In this document: positions 45,021 through 56,694 of the stretch, piece by piece
Layout: every line of letters starts with the position of its first letter
Numbering within the stretch: position 1 is the first letter of the stretch
From: Erpetoichthys calabaricus
Taxonomy: Eukaryota > Chordata > Cladistia > Polypteriformes > Polypteridae
Reading direction: 5' to 3'
DNA: 64,000 bases
Assembly (NCBI RefSeq): GCF_900747795.2
Contig: NC_041402.2
Location: 194,046,989-194,110,988, forward strand
The notes under the pieces: model-generated
Database searches by the model: none
What the model was told of the DNA's origin: nothing
Seen by the model: only the letters and a program-made list of their open reading frames with translations
Translations under genes and position numbers: made by a program

Positions 45021-46890
45021 GAAGAGGTGTAGGGTCGTCGTCTTCAGAGGCTTATGCTCTTGCTGGTTTGCTCCATCTTACTCCTGATTAATGGTGGTAA
45101 GCCCCCGATCAATGGAACACCATGTATGTAAAATGCGCATGAAGCTCCAAGGCTGACTGTTGCCACAGCACCACAGAGTCATTCTGGATTAATAGCGAGT
45201 TTCTGGAATCGGGCTGCCGTGTAAAGTGCCTTCAACTTTAGGAAGGAGCTATAAACCGAATTAACATGACAATCTGAACGCCGCTTCACGCTGCGCAACG
45301 GGGCTTCTCAGAATTAGCCTTGGACGCGCACAATGGCCGTCACAGTCAGTGTGCCACTTTCACCCCTAACTTTCTGCTCTTCGTCTTTTATTCGTATGCA
45401 CAAACGGATGTGAGGCTTACATTTATAAGAAATGTAGCAAATTTCGCATTTTTGCTGTAACTCGTTTGTCACCTTTGCGCCCAAACGATGACATTACACG
45501 ATGAGCGGAGCAGACAAGGGGACGGACGGCGCGGCGTCCCGACAGGCTGTCAAACCCGCTGACCAGGATAAAAAAAAAAGACTTAAATAACAAGAACAAA
45601 CAAGCAGAATAAAAACCTTCAAATCTAAAAGCATTTAGTGATTCCCATGTAACATAAATAAATGCTGTTCGGGATTGGCATAAAAACAGCACGCTAAGTG
45701 AAGGTGGGAGTCCAACTGAAAACAGAATTGGCTTGGCAAGAAAACCCACCACCACATTGGACCTCCACGACTGACGTGCTGTCCAGGGGTTGTTGCCACT
45801 TCCTAGTGACCCTACTCGAGACGAAGCGGGTTTGCATTACGGTTAGTTGTGGCACGTTCTTAAATTAACATTAAACTGGACCTACTCTGCAACTTGCCAA
45901 CCTCAATTACTTCAGTGCTTTGCTCTCGAGTATTTATTCTATATGCAATACTGAAACAGGTGGAGATTCTACCACGTTGCTCGAGAGGTTCAAGCAGCGC
46001 CACCGTCTGTCCGCTGTCCCGCACTGGGGAATGCAGTAGTAGTGAAGGTGCCGAGCGAACAGGCGCAAAGTGCGCAGCCGCAGTGCTTCCCTTCTCCCGG
46101 CGCATTTTTTCGAGTCGGCGTGCGAGCGCTTTTTTTTTTTTTCCTTCCGAGGGGGGCGTGGTCTTAGTAAAAAAAGGAGGCGTGGTCGCCCGTCAACTCA
46201 TTTACACGTGTGTGAAGAGCGTGGGAAAGAGTCGAGCTTTTATTCCCATCGCTGAGACCGAGAGATCAAATAACAGAAAGGCCGAGCGAGCGGAGCGGCG
46301 CAGCGCAGCGCAAGGCATGGGAAACGGCAGCGAAATACGGCGCCTGTGTGCCAGCTCAAATGTTGAAAAGAAAAAAAAAAAAAAATTGAAAGAAAACACT
46401 TCGCATAAAAGTGAGAAATGAGCAGTTAACGCGATGTGGAAACTTTAAATAATAACGAAGAAAAAAAAAACTTCCGTGCCAAGAGAGGAAGGGAAACACA
46501 CGAGGTTAAAAAATCGCTTTGTGACAACAATTCACAGGAAGAATGCGAACCATCCTGCAGGCACCCACCTCCGGACTTGAAACGCAGCCATAAAGCATTC
46601 TGCTTCTTGAAAAAATCCTGACAGCCAACCCGCTCCGTCGCCAGGCTACTGCCTCTGCCATCACCCACTTTTAACGTTTAGTATTGCGGTCCGGTGAATC
46701 CAATGCTGGTTACCCCCCCCAAAACGTGTTATATTTCGTGTGGACGTCTGATTAACTGTTCACGCAGTTTTATTATTCATTCGCTCCATTGCTCAATATG
46801 GGCGTAGGTGCCAGTCTGTATCGCAAGCCTTCTTGGGCATTTCACCCTTGTAGTTCACATCACTCTGCAGCTTATGGAGATTTATTAAAT
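45021..46890. other. gene-free stretch with CpG-rich core
   Basis: About 46060-46340 is CpG-rich with two GGCGTGGTC strings and an RBPJ-type CGTGGGAA at 46220-46227. Open frames (45894-46421, plus) show no known domain. A GATA- or cassette-type array is absent here. Confidence 0.4.
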
Positions 46891-46892
46891 TC

Positions 46893-47068
46893 AGTGTGGC
46901 ATTGTCACTAAGGCCCTGGACTTCAAGCCCTTAAGATGTTTAACTCCTGCTACTGCCATTGTGTGACCCTGATCAAGTCACTTCACCTGCCTGTGCTCCA
47001 ACTCGAAAAACAAAAATGTGCCTCAAATGTTGTAAGCCGCTTTGGAAAAAATGCGATAGTCATAATAA
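46893..47068 (+). mobile_element. HE1-like tRNA-SINE
   Basis: GTGGCATTGTCACTAAGGCC, then a decayed B box, CATTGTGTGACCCTGATCAA, GTCACTTCACCTGCCTGTGC, TCAAATGTTGTAAGCCGC and a short AATAAAG end. This is the best-preserved copy of this family in the window. Confidence 0.78.
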
Positions 47069-47202
47069 AGGGCAGTCCAAAACAGCGCCCCCTAAAGGTT
47101 TGCTTCTCTGCCAACCTGTCCATTTTCTTAACCCGCTAATCCAATTCTCTTGCACTCTATTGCTGCTATTATAGGCTTTGACCTCCACCACCTTGTTAGG
47201 GT

Positions 47203-47925
47203 GAGGATGCATGGTGCTGTAGCGGTTAGTGCTGCTTCCCAAAGGTTTGAATCCCACGCCGTTATCTGGGTGGAGTTGGCACATGCTGCCCACCGCTAAG
47301 TGTGCTTTCCTTCCAAATCACTCAAAGCTCTGTGCGTGTGTGTTGGCTTGAACTGGCAGTTTCTAAAGGTCCCCGAGGGTGTGTGATCCTGCCTTATGAG
47401 AAGAGCTGCCTGGATAGGTGGCAGGTTCCCAATGCCCCGTGAAGTGTGTTTGAGAACTGAATGGAATGGAAAAAGTGGCATAGCGGCAATGGAGCCAACA
47501 CCCGAGTTCTGCAGCCCAAAGTCTACTGCCTGCAGTGTGAAGACAGCGTGTGCTGTCCATATGCAAGTGGGCCGTCCCCCCAAAACCCAAAAAGCTGTGT
47601 GTGTTATAACCAGTAGCTCCTAATTGGCCCAGTGTGTGTGTGTGAAACAGTAGGACTCAGATGAGGGGCTTTTGCTGCCTTCTGCATAAGACCACCTGGA
47701 TAGGCTCCAGCTCCCCACTGCCTCTAATCAATGTGGAGTTAACGTGCTCTCTGCAGGTCCAAATGGGATTTCCTCCCAAATCCCCACACGTGCGTGTTTG
47801 TTAATTGGCGATTCCTTATTGGATGAGTGTGTGTGTGTGTGGTGGTCCTTGGCATTCCCATCCAGGTTTGCCTCCTGCCTTGACCCCAGTGCTGCTATGA
47901 GAGGTGCAGTGTCACAGGCCGATGG
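47203..47925 (+). mobile_element. Two decayed V-SINE-like copies
   Basis: The first (about 47203-47480) shows GGTGCTGTAGCGGTTAGTGC and GGTTTGAATCCCACG. The second (about 47735-47925) shows GTGGAGTTAACGTGCTCTCT, ATTTCCTCCCAAATCC and a (GT)n tract. Both are full of changes. Confidence 0.55.
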
Positions 47926-48399
47926 GCGCTCAGGTAAAGACCCCCCGTCACTTGGCAGCTCTCGTTTTATATTTAGAGTCGTGTCTGCACAGCTTTGCTC
48001 CGTTTTCCATTTGAATTCACGGACCCTTCATGTTTTTATTTTGCTGTCCAGTTTTGTGCGTCTCCCAAACTGGGTTCCATTATATTGTGGCTTTTGGAGT
48101 TTTACGTCTCCCCGTTGCCATGTCTTTTTCCATCCTTCCATTTTTTATATTTTTTTATGCATGTTTGCCAAATTTCAGCAGCGGCTCTAAGTTCTGAGGT
48201 TTCCATTGACCACTAAAGGACCACCGACCACTGGCCATGGCACATGAACTCCCACCCTTGTTGAGACCTCCACAGTAAACCCTGGGCAGGGCACACTTGG
48301 GGTGCAACAGAATAGAAGATGGCAGCCGGAGAAGGGCAAGGCCCTCCCTTTGGTCAGTTCAGTGGGCACATGTGAGCAGGGAACACACGGGGGTCTGAG

Positions 48400-48705
48400 G
48401 TGACCGATAAAAGGGCAGCTTTATTCATCTCCAATGATACCTTTAATGAGCACGGTATGTCCACGTCTGAGGCAGGCAGGCTGAACGTAACGATGGATGG
48501 ACACTGGCTCGGGGGATCGGCACAGCCGTCCACTTTGGGGGGTCTGCCCACTCAGTCAGCCAAATGTCCTCACAGAGTTAAATGTGAAAGGAAGGAAAAC
48601 CAACCGACAGCAGTGCGCAGTGGCATCCACGCTGACCGAACGGGACAGCCCACCTCGCTCACTTGGCCAGCGCAGACTCCATGGGGTTGACCGGTGGGCT
48701 TTGGT
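48400..48705 (-). other. EXD3: Inferred EXD3 3'UTR with AATAAA
   Basis: On the minus strand AATAAA lies at 48420-48425, about 280 bases after the stop codon, in GATGAATAAAGCTGCC. Cleavage would fall near 48400. Confidence 0.5.
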
Positions 48706-49025
48706 TCACTCGAGGAGGTCCCTTCTGTCATCGCTGATCTGCAGCACCTCCTGAAACTGGGCCAGCACGCGGCCGAAGTGGGAGCCTTCCCAGAAGACCT
48801 TGCCACAGCCCGTGCAGCAGTAGAAGTGGTCCACCTTGTCCAGAAGGCCCGGTGGGACGGTCTCCACCTGAAGGCGCGCCCCGCTAGGGAAGTGGAGTGT
48901 GTCCTGGTCCAGCTGGGACGCTGAAGCCCACCGACACTTCGGGGTGTAGCGCTGGATGAGCGAACGCTCCGCTGTGCCCGGGCTTTCCACCTCCAGGCCG
49001 GCCTGGTCGTCCAGTGGCATGAGGC
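48706..49025 (-). CDS. EXD3: EXD3 terminal coding exon (Mut7-C end)
   Basis: The exon encodes the C-terminal part of EXD3 (mut-7 homologue), ending in DRRDLLE and TGA. It carries a Mut7-C zinc-ribbon signature, FYCCTGCGKVFWEGSHFGRV, near identical to human EXD3 as I remember it. The acceptor is visible at its start (TTGTATTCTCAG/GCCTC, minus strand) and it opens in phase 1, which joins the G left by the exon at 52218-52284 to give a glycine codon. EXD3 is a predicted 3'-5' exonuclease; the exonuclease domain itself would be N-terminal and is not in this window. Together the two exons give 128 residues. The frame is clean. Confidence 0.93.
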
Positions 49026-52000
49026 CTGAGAATACAAAGAGGACGGGTGGGGTTATGAAGACCACTGATGAGTAAAGGAGGATCTGCTCTCACAGCACCC
49101 CCTGTTGGAAAATTAGGATAATTCATTAAACATTCATTATTGTTCCCCACAAAATTCATTTTCTTATAGCGCTTTTCTAAAGTGACCGTCACCCCGCGCC
49201 CACTTGTCACACATTAATGATTTTCGGCGGGGTTGTAGTGTTGTGGTTGTCAGTTGACTGCCTTCATCAGTAGGCCAGCCTGCCTTGACAGCCACCTTGC
49301 GTTAGCAGCTCTACAAATTCATTTAAATTTCTCTGCTACATGTTGCACTGTAAAATGGAGGGACAGTAACTGAATTAGCACCGATGAAAGGCGCTATACA
49401 ATGTTAACGGACTCTTCAGTCTCGATCGCATTCTGCATGTCGGCCGTCCTGCAGCGCACAAAACAATGAGCTCGGAAAGAAAGGGGGCTATCAACGGCAG
49501 ACACAGACCACCATGACCAGTGTGTGTCCCCGAGATCAGGATGAGCAGAACGACAGAGCAGAATGTGGGCACACCCACTTACTCCAGGTCAGGTTCATGA
49601 GGTGCTGGTGCCCATCTTGACAGCACTGGGCATAAGGTGGGCATCAGCCTGGACAGGACTCCAGTACCTCACAGGGCCTACTTTTACACAGACACACCTG
49701 TTCAGGTGCAGCCTGGTGTTACAGATGACTTCCGATGAGGAAGGCGGGGGTCCACAAAGGCGGCACCTGACCACAGGATTTGACTCCTGGGATTCTGGAG
49801 CTGTGAGACCCCCAAACTGCATTCCATCAGTTTTCTAACCTGCTGAGCTCTGCTGTGCATATCGACTCAAGCATAATAAAGGGGGTCAGCTGTTGTGTAA
49901 TGGGGAGTGTTGTGCTTTGAAAGGCGCCATAAACTGGGCACACAGACCACCATGTGGATTAGTAACATAACGTAACATAACTCTGGCACACCAGCTTACT
50001 CCAATTACAGGTTATGAGGCACCTATCCTGGCAGAACTGGGCACAATTTAAGTACCAACCCTGGAGATAGTGCCAGGGCCTGCTGACGTGCACACCCATA
50101 CAGTGGCAGCCAATCAAACTAAGTGGCACGTCCTGGAAGTGGAATCCACATGGGCACGAGGAAAACATGCAAATGCCACCCACACACAGGATTTGAACTC
50201 GGGATCCTGGACGGGTGAGGCCACAGCGCTTACTACTGCGCCATGTGCCACCAAGTCCATTTACTAACCCTGCATACCCGGTTCAGAAGCACAGGGAGGT
50301 GGCAGCTATCCTGGCAACACTGTGGTGCCAGTCCAGCCCTGGGCACAAATGACAGGGGTGGGGAAGAAAATTCTGCCGAGTCCAAAACAGACCTGATCTG
50401 AACCCAGGATACTGGAGGTGTGAGGCTTCGGCCCTACTCAGTGTGCCAGTCTGTTGCCCACTTCATATCCTTATTACTTGAATTGTCCTTTTGCCCCCCC
50501 CCTTTTATTATTATTATTATTATATAGCACCTTTCCCAGCTGGCTCGGCTTCTCTCCACTTTCCGGTTGCTCCCTTGGGTGCAGGTAATGTAAGATAAGG
50601 CCGAGCAAAGCTCACAGAAGGAATGCGCGGCCTGACCTGCCCCCTGGCGCACCCGCCTGTCAGGCGGCTTTGCTGCTCCTAATCCCCTGGGGGCCCAGCA
50701 GCTACATGCCACACTGGCGAGGGAGTGTCGGAGGGGGGCCCCCTCTCTGTGACAGGCCGTCTACTGTCCAGACTCTGGGAAAGAAAAGGGGGCCTGAACT
50801 CCACCCCAATGCCCACCTCTGCTCTGGGGAGGTTGAAAGGTTAGGCCAGGCCTGGGAACAGAGGCAGCGGGCCGTGGCGGGACCCCCACTTGCAGTGAAT
50901 GTGGACTGGCGCAGGAAAGTCACTGCCATGTCAGAGCTCCAGTGTCCAATCCCTGGCAGAAGAGGGGATTTTCTCATGGCTGAAGGTAGGGGTCTGTCTG
51001 TGTGTGTGTGCGTGCCCGCATGGTGTGTCACTCACTGTTAGGCTAGGATGAGTTGGGGGTCTGTGTCACAGCTTTTGGGTCATGCTAGAGGTGCTGCTAC
51101 CTGTGGGGGTGTGGTGAGTGAAACACCTCAATGCTTCATATGGGAGGTGGGTGGAGACCCTGGTCACGTGTGCTGGGTGGTCTGGCAGATACTGCCAACT
51201 CTGCTCAAGGAGCTGGGCAAACTGGGATCAAATACGGGTGGACAGACAACAGAAGGCATCTGGACATAGTGTGCACAATAAGCTGAACGTCGCAAAGCGA
51301 GATGCCACGGGGCACACAGCTAAGATTCATCCAGGCCTACAGGTGGTCACAGCTGAGACTACAGGGACATGCTGAGGGTCCCGAGGTCCTCAGAGCTGCC
51401 TGCTTTGATTAGGGACGCAATGGGCCACAACAGTTTCTCAGATCTGAGGGGCATCACCAGACCACCTGGGGTTATGGGGGTTTCTTTTTTTTTTTTTTAA
51501 CAAGACTCTGAAGGTGACACTGGAAGGCCGAAAACAGAGGGAGACGATCAGCTTTGAGGTGGTCCCGATAACTTAAAGGGGGCTATGTTCTCCCTGTGCT
51601 CATTCTTCTCAAGAGTTTATTATAAAGTGTCAAAGGAAACTGTGAAGTGGGGGGCTATAACATCAAAGGGAGAGACCACTGGTTTTAAAGTGGTCCTAAA
51701 TCAGTTATGGGGGCTACGCTCTCCTTATTCTCATTCCCACCTCCCTTTTCTGACTTTTTATTACATCTTTTTTTTTTTTTTACCCAAAAGTACAAAAGGA
51801 AACTTTAAAAAAAATAAAAGCAGAGAATATCAGCGTTAAGGTGGGTCAGCAATGGGGGGGCAGAAAGGCTGCATACTTCCCATGCTCATCCCTCTTTCCT
51901 TTTTCATCCGTTTACAGCCCTCGTTTTTTTCTGAAGTGTAAAAGGAAAGTGTGATGTGGGGAACAATTTAAGAAAGACACTCGGTTTTATGGTGGTCCTG

Positions 52001-52217
52001 ATCAGTTATGGGGGCTGTAATGCTCCCTGTGCTCCTCCCTTTTTTTCTTTCACATAGGTTTTTAAGTATAAATGAAGTGTGATAAGAGGATGTATTCAAC
52101 ACTCCCACCCGTATGCACCCTTCCTGTCTGTCACAGGTGCAAATCCCATTTCTGGTCCACAAAGGGTGGGGGGGCCGCCCCTCGCAATGAAGTCAGGAGG
52201 GGAGAGCAAACACTGAC
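49026..52217 (-). other. EXD3: EXD3 last intron, with three SINE copies
   Basis: A 3.2-kb intron. Three V-SINE-like copies lie in reverse, in the same sense as EXD3: about 49568-49815, 49975-50256 (best kept, with GGATTTGAACTCGGGATCC and ACAGCGCTTACTACTGCGCC) and 50256-50455. The rest (50460-52210) has no recognised gene; TATTA runs and G/T tracts occur, and several short paragraphs beginning GGTGGTCC or GGGGGCTA recur between 51550 and 52030. Confidence 0.7.
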
Positions 52218-52284
52218 CTTTGGCCTCTATCAATTTCGCCATGTCCTCTCTGAGCAGCTTCAGGTACTCGTCCCCGTTGCAGGC
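52218..52284 (-). CDS. EXD3: EXD3 penultimate coding exon
   Basis: This 67-nt exon encodes ACNGDEYLKLLREDMAKLIE and AK plus one base. It is bounded by an acceptor (TTCATTCCAG/GCCTGC) and a donor (CCAAAG/GTCAGT) on the minus strand. ACNGDEYL matches the CxxCNGD zinc-ribbon start of Mut7-C domains; the first cysteine would come from the exon before. Phase 1 at its end fits the acceptor at 49025. The preceding exon was not found in the remaining 11.7 kb. Confidence 0.9.
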
Positions 52285-52855
52285 CTGGAATGAAGAACAC
52301 ACAGTTTGGTTTATTTGAGACGTCGTCGTCCCAGCAGGAGCAGTTAAAAGAAAAAGAAAAAAAAGAAAGAACACAAGTGGCGCAAGGGGATCGGAGCGGA
52401 GCCAGTGGAGCAGTCGGGAGGAAATGATGCCCAGGCGGTGTGAGCTATCTTATCAGCGCGCCTTCGCCTCTGTTCCGTTCACATGGGTTGGCCAGCGCCT
52501 AATCCACCACCGCTATCTGCTCATCTCTGCCGCTCGGCTTTTCTCACACAAACGAGCGACTGAGCGCTCCGGCTGTAAAGCCCCGAGCCGTCACGCATCA
52601 CACACAAAAGGCGGATCATCCGTGGGTGGGAATGTCTGGGCACACACTGCCCAGTCAGCAATATAGCACCTTGGATTGAGACAAGTCCATGCCATCCACT
52701 GGGTGCTTCGGGGCTCAAGGGCAGCAGGCGTGACCCTCAAAAGGCTGAGTCAGAAGCAGAGGAATATGAGGAAATGGGGAAGGGGGGGAGTGTACACTGG
52801 GGGGGATCAAGAAAAAGATGATGATGATGAAGGAATCAAACACCTCCAGCAAAGA

Positions 52856-52921
<66 letters not shown>

Positions 52922-52952
52922 TTTGGTATAGTAGGCAGGATTAGATAGATAA

Positions 52953-53002
<50 letters not shown>

Positions 53003-53960
53003 TTTGATATAGTAGGCAGGATTAGCGCTGCTTTCTCTGCCTGTGACTAATGACTTGGGTGGCACATCAGATGCACATTTCTTTATTTGAACTTGGCACC
53101 AAAGGCTAGACTGTGTGAATGAGCACTGTGAACGCAGCTTCTCCCCCTCCCCGCCCCAGCCAACTGGGACCCCAAGGTGGAGGTGCCCTTCTGATAGAAT
53201 GACCAGCCTCACTGTCAGAGTAAAGCAGGCCTGTACCACATTGACAAACACCAAACTGCCAGGTGGGCACCTGCTGACAGCAAGTGACCACTCCAGTGCC
53301 AACTGCATCGTGCCAGGAAGTAAAAGGATTGTGTCCATCGGGAGGAGGAGGAGTGACTGCCAGTTAGTTGCCTCGCAGACCAACTGACCAGTGGACAAGG
53401 AAGTGCACTTGAAGGTGGGCTTTGTCTCGTAAGGACCAGACCGGCGCCAGCATGTTAGGCCAATTTATAAAGCGCCTTTCATGTGAGATTTCTAACAGCC
53501 TCTCTCAAATGTTACACTCATTTATGGAGGGTCTTTCATAATGACCTCCTCATAAAGCAACACAGTGACTTTTGTAAATCCACGGAGAGTCCAGCAGATC
53601 TATTGTTCCGTATAAAGAGACTTTCATCTCGTAGCGTGTTCCGTTGACTTTCCATAAGATACCGTGTACCCCCTTCTAATGCGGCATCTTTTCAGAATGA
53701 CCGCTATTATAGAGCACAGTGAGTGCCCGGTGATGGACTGGCTCATGAGAGGTATGGCTTGGGGGCGCCAGCTTGCCACAAACCTGAGCTGGGCACACAG
53801 ATCTTAAACCAGACGGGTCGACTTGTCCATTACACAGAGCTCTTGGCATGCTGTCTAAAGCAATTCATCCATTTTATACTGTATAGCGCCTTTTAAGAAT
53901 AAGTGTGGGGGGGGGCTTGGAAAGAGGTGGGTGCAGGCAGAAATTCAAGAAGAAGACACG
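52285..53960. other. EXD3: Putative EXD3 intron, left part
   Basis: No exon recognised. A non-repetitive CpG-containing part lies at about 52380-52660 with CTATCTTATCAGC (paired GATA-like sites). Then there is a TAGA array with two TATAGTAGGCAGGATTA cassettes (listed separately), then unremarkable sequence to the G tract. Confidence 0.45.
52858..53024. repeat. (TAGA)n with two reverse copies of the 12.8-kb cassette
   Basis: TTTTGGTATAGTAGGCAGGA (52921 onward) and TTTTGATATAGTAGGCAGGA (53001 onward), both followed by TTA, are the reverse complement of the AATCCTGCCTACTATACCAA cassette found 15 times at 12804-13650. Confidence 0.93.
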
Positions 53961-53963
53961 ATG

Positions 53964-53965
<2 letters not shown>

Positions 53966-54043
<78 letters not shown>
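53966..54043. repeat. Uninterrupted run of 78 G
   Basis: No other base appears for 78 positions. Preceded by AAGACACGATGTT and followed by CAAGTGCATCG. Frames reading poly-P or poly-G across it are artefacts. Confidence 0.9.
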
Positions 54044-54045
<2 letters not shown>

Positions 54046-54281
54046 AGTGCATCGCTAAGGACCAAGCAAAGCCTGTCAGGCCATTTTAGTGTATATAGCG
54101 CCTTTCAGGGGTCTACGCTCGGCTCCCCTGTTAAGTGACTCCTTATGGATTTGCCTATGCAAGGCGCTCTATGAGGAAGGATGGCCACTTGTTAATGCAC
54201 TGGTATCTGGGTGCCTTAGCACAGATGCCCAATATGATGCCAGACTCACTGACTCAGGGATCTGCGAATTCCAAGGGTATA

Positions 54282-55601
54282 AAGTCAAAGTAAAAAGTAC
54301 GTGAACCCTTTGGAATTCTCTGGTTTACTGCGTGAATTGGTCATAAAAAGTGATGTGATCTTCATCTAAGTCCCAGGTCCTGATCTACACGACGAGCATA
54401 AGCCAGTGACACACAAACAATTCTAGCCTTAACTCTTCCATATTGTTTGGTTGTCTTCTGTGTGTGGCTCTCTTCAATAGGACTGAGATCGGGGCTCCAG
54501 ACTGGGCCACTCCACAAGGTCCAGTTTGTTCTTCTGAAGCCATTGAGCTGTGGGTCCTTGTCCTGTTGCACCACCCAGCCTCTTCTGAGCTAAAGTTGAC
54601 GGACAGACACCCTCACATTATCTTGGAGAATTCGTTGATAAACTTGTGAATTCATTTTCCCCTCAATGATGGTAAGCTGTCCAGGCCCTGATACAGCAAA
54701 GCAGGCCCAAATCGTGATGTTCCCTCCACCATACTTGACTGTAGGGATGATCTTTGGATATGCAGTGCCCTTTTTGCGCCAAATGAAGCTCTGCTTGTTC
54801 CTCCCAAATAGTTCAATTTTGGTTTCATCACTCCACAAGACATTCAGTACCGTTGTGGAGTGTCCAAGTGCTCATTCAGCAATGTTCTTTTCTTGATAGC
54901 AGTGGCTTCCTTCTTGGTGTCCTGCCATGGACTCCTTTCTTGTGAATAGTTGACTCATGAACAGAGATGTTAGCCACTTCTGATGACTTCTTCAAGTCCT
55001 TTGCTGTCACTCTAGGGTTCTTCTTTACCTCACTGCTGACTTTGCGTTGTGCTCTTGGGGTCATCTTGTCAGGGCGCCCACTTCTAGGCTGAGTAGCCCC
55101 AATAGCATTTATAGACAACAGTAAACTGATGAAGATCTCAAATGTCCGAGATGACTTTGTAACCCTTTCCATCCTTCTGTAGATGAACGATTCTCGATCA
55201 CAGCTCTTCAGACAGCTCTTTTGTGCGAGGCGTGACTCCCATCTGGATATGCTTCTTGTCCAAAGCTCAGACTCAAACTTTATTATGTTTCTGATCAATC
55301 AAAGTCATTCTGGGCCGCACTTCTGAACTCGTCTCATTAAATGGACTCCAGGTGTGTGAAATTCGGACTGCAGTGAGCTTTTTAAAAAGTCATTCGCTTA
55401 GGGGTTCACTTACTTTTTCCAACCTGGCTGACCGATTTATTCAATATGGTCAAACATTCTCTGAAAATCTGCATATCTTTAGTTCTAGGAGACTGTATTT
55501 GTTCATTATGGTGACTGACGAAGAGACGACCAGGTTTTATATGGGAATTAGACATAAATATGGAGAACTCCCAGGGGTTCACATACGTTTTACTTTGACT
55601 G
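54282..55601 (-). mobile_element. Tc1-like transposon relic, fourth family
   Basis: About 1320 bp. The ends are inverted: AGTCAAAGTAAAAAGTACGT with GAACCC at the left, and the reverse of AGTCAAAGTAAAACGTATGT with GAACCCC at the right; TA flanks the left side. On the minus strand the transposase is broken into several pieces: RKVSSEVKKNPRVTAKDLKK (DNA-binding half), WSDETKIELFGRNKQSFIWR with the GGGN box and WACF (first catalytic D), and QQDKDPQ then WSPDLSPIEE (second D and E). Unlike copies A and B it keeps the WACF segment. At least two frame breaks are visible, so it is inactive. Confidence 0.92.
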
Positions 55602-56694
55602 CAAGTTGTTGTCACTGCTGCCATCTTTCAGTTCAGAGTACAAATGTGAATCATTAAAAAGAGAAAATTCATCACCATGGAGACAGGTTGGGGGGCAAGA
55701 AGGGGACACAGACAGGGTGAAACGCTGGTGACCAACAGTGGGCGCCCTTGGCCACTTATCTCACAGCAGCACACGGGTGGGAATCTGGGCACCCGACGGT
55801 TTGGTTTCATCATCCAGTTTGACTCACACCTTCCATTCTTGCAAGTGTTTATTTAAGAGGTGGGTGCCAAGTGCCTCGCTAATAATACCCACGTGCTGCC
55901 ACCTTTCCTTTCTCTTTGGGCTGGGAAAATCCTGCCCGCCAGCATGGGACTGATCTGCCCTGGGGCACCTGAAGGAGGAGACAGAGCCAATCTGAAACTG
56001 GGCTCACCTGGCATGGCAGCAGGATGGGGCGCATGGCACTGTGAGGTCCCTCATACACCCGAGGGGAGCCCCACCCATGAGGGGCGTTTACCAAATTCCT
56101 TAATTTACCCAAGTCATCGCTCAATAGGAGATTTTCCATATGAATTCCCATCTCATTTGTATCCACTGCACTCACACGTTATGCGCACTGCCATACCATG
56201 CTGGTTCTGGGCACACGGTCACAGCTCCAATTGGCACACAGGAATGAGCGAGTGAGGGACATTGGCATACTGGGCACCCACTGCTGACCCAAAACAGGTG
56301 GCCCCTGACAAGCCAAGCTAACAAGCAGTAGAGGAAAGGTGGGCTCTGATAGACCCCCCGGACACACAGGAAGGACAGGGAGTGACCCGATGCCACTGCT
56401 ACAGTTCTGCCAGGCCTCTGCCCCCTAATGATATCTGGAGCTGAAGGGCACGACAGAAAGACAAGTCTCTTTATGAAAGGCCACTTATCGATTATAAAAG
56501 GCGCTATCTAAAGATCAGACTGGTTACCTCACTTGGCAACCTGCTGGCTGTACGAGGCACCATGTGAAAAGGACACAATGGAAATGTTGCCATCCTGGAT
56601 GCCTAATTAATCGATTTCAGGGTCCCAACAGAGGGCAACACGGGCAGGACTAGGTGCCAGTCAAAGAGCTGGCATAGTCAATATGTCATTACAA
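55602..56694. other. gene-free stretch
   Basis: No gene or exon recognised. A lone AAAAGGCGCTATCTAAAG cassette lies near 56498. A minus-strand frame (55879-56175) ends at a donor-like CCAG/GTGAGC near 56004 but does not resemble EXD3. Confidence 0.45.

Noticed and set aside
53874-54138. Poly-proline and poly-glycine proteins
   Set aside because: They come only from the 78-G run.
55879-56175. Possible upstream EXD3 exon ending CCATGCCAG/GTGAGC
   Set aside because: The peptide does not resemble EXD3, and it lacks the expected sequence before ACNGDEYL apart from a C-Q pair.
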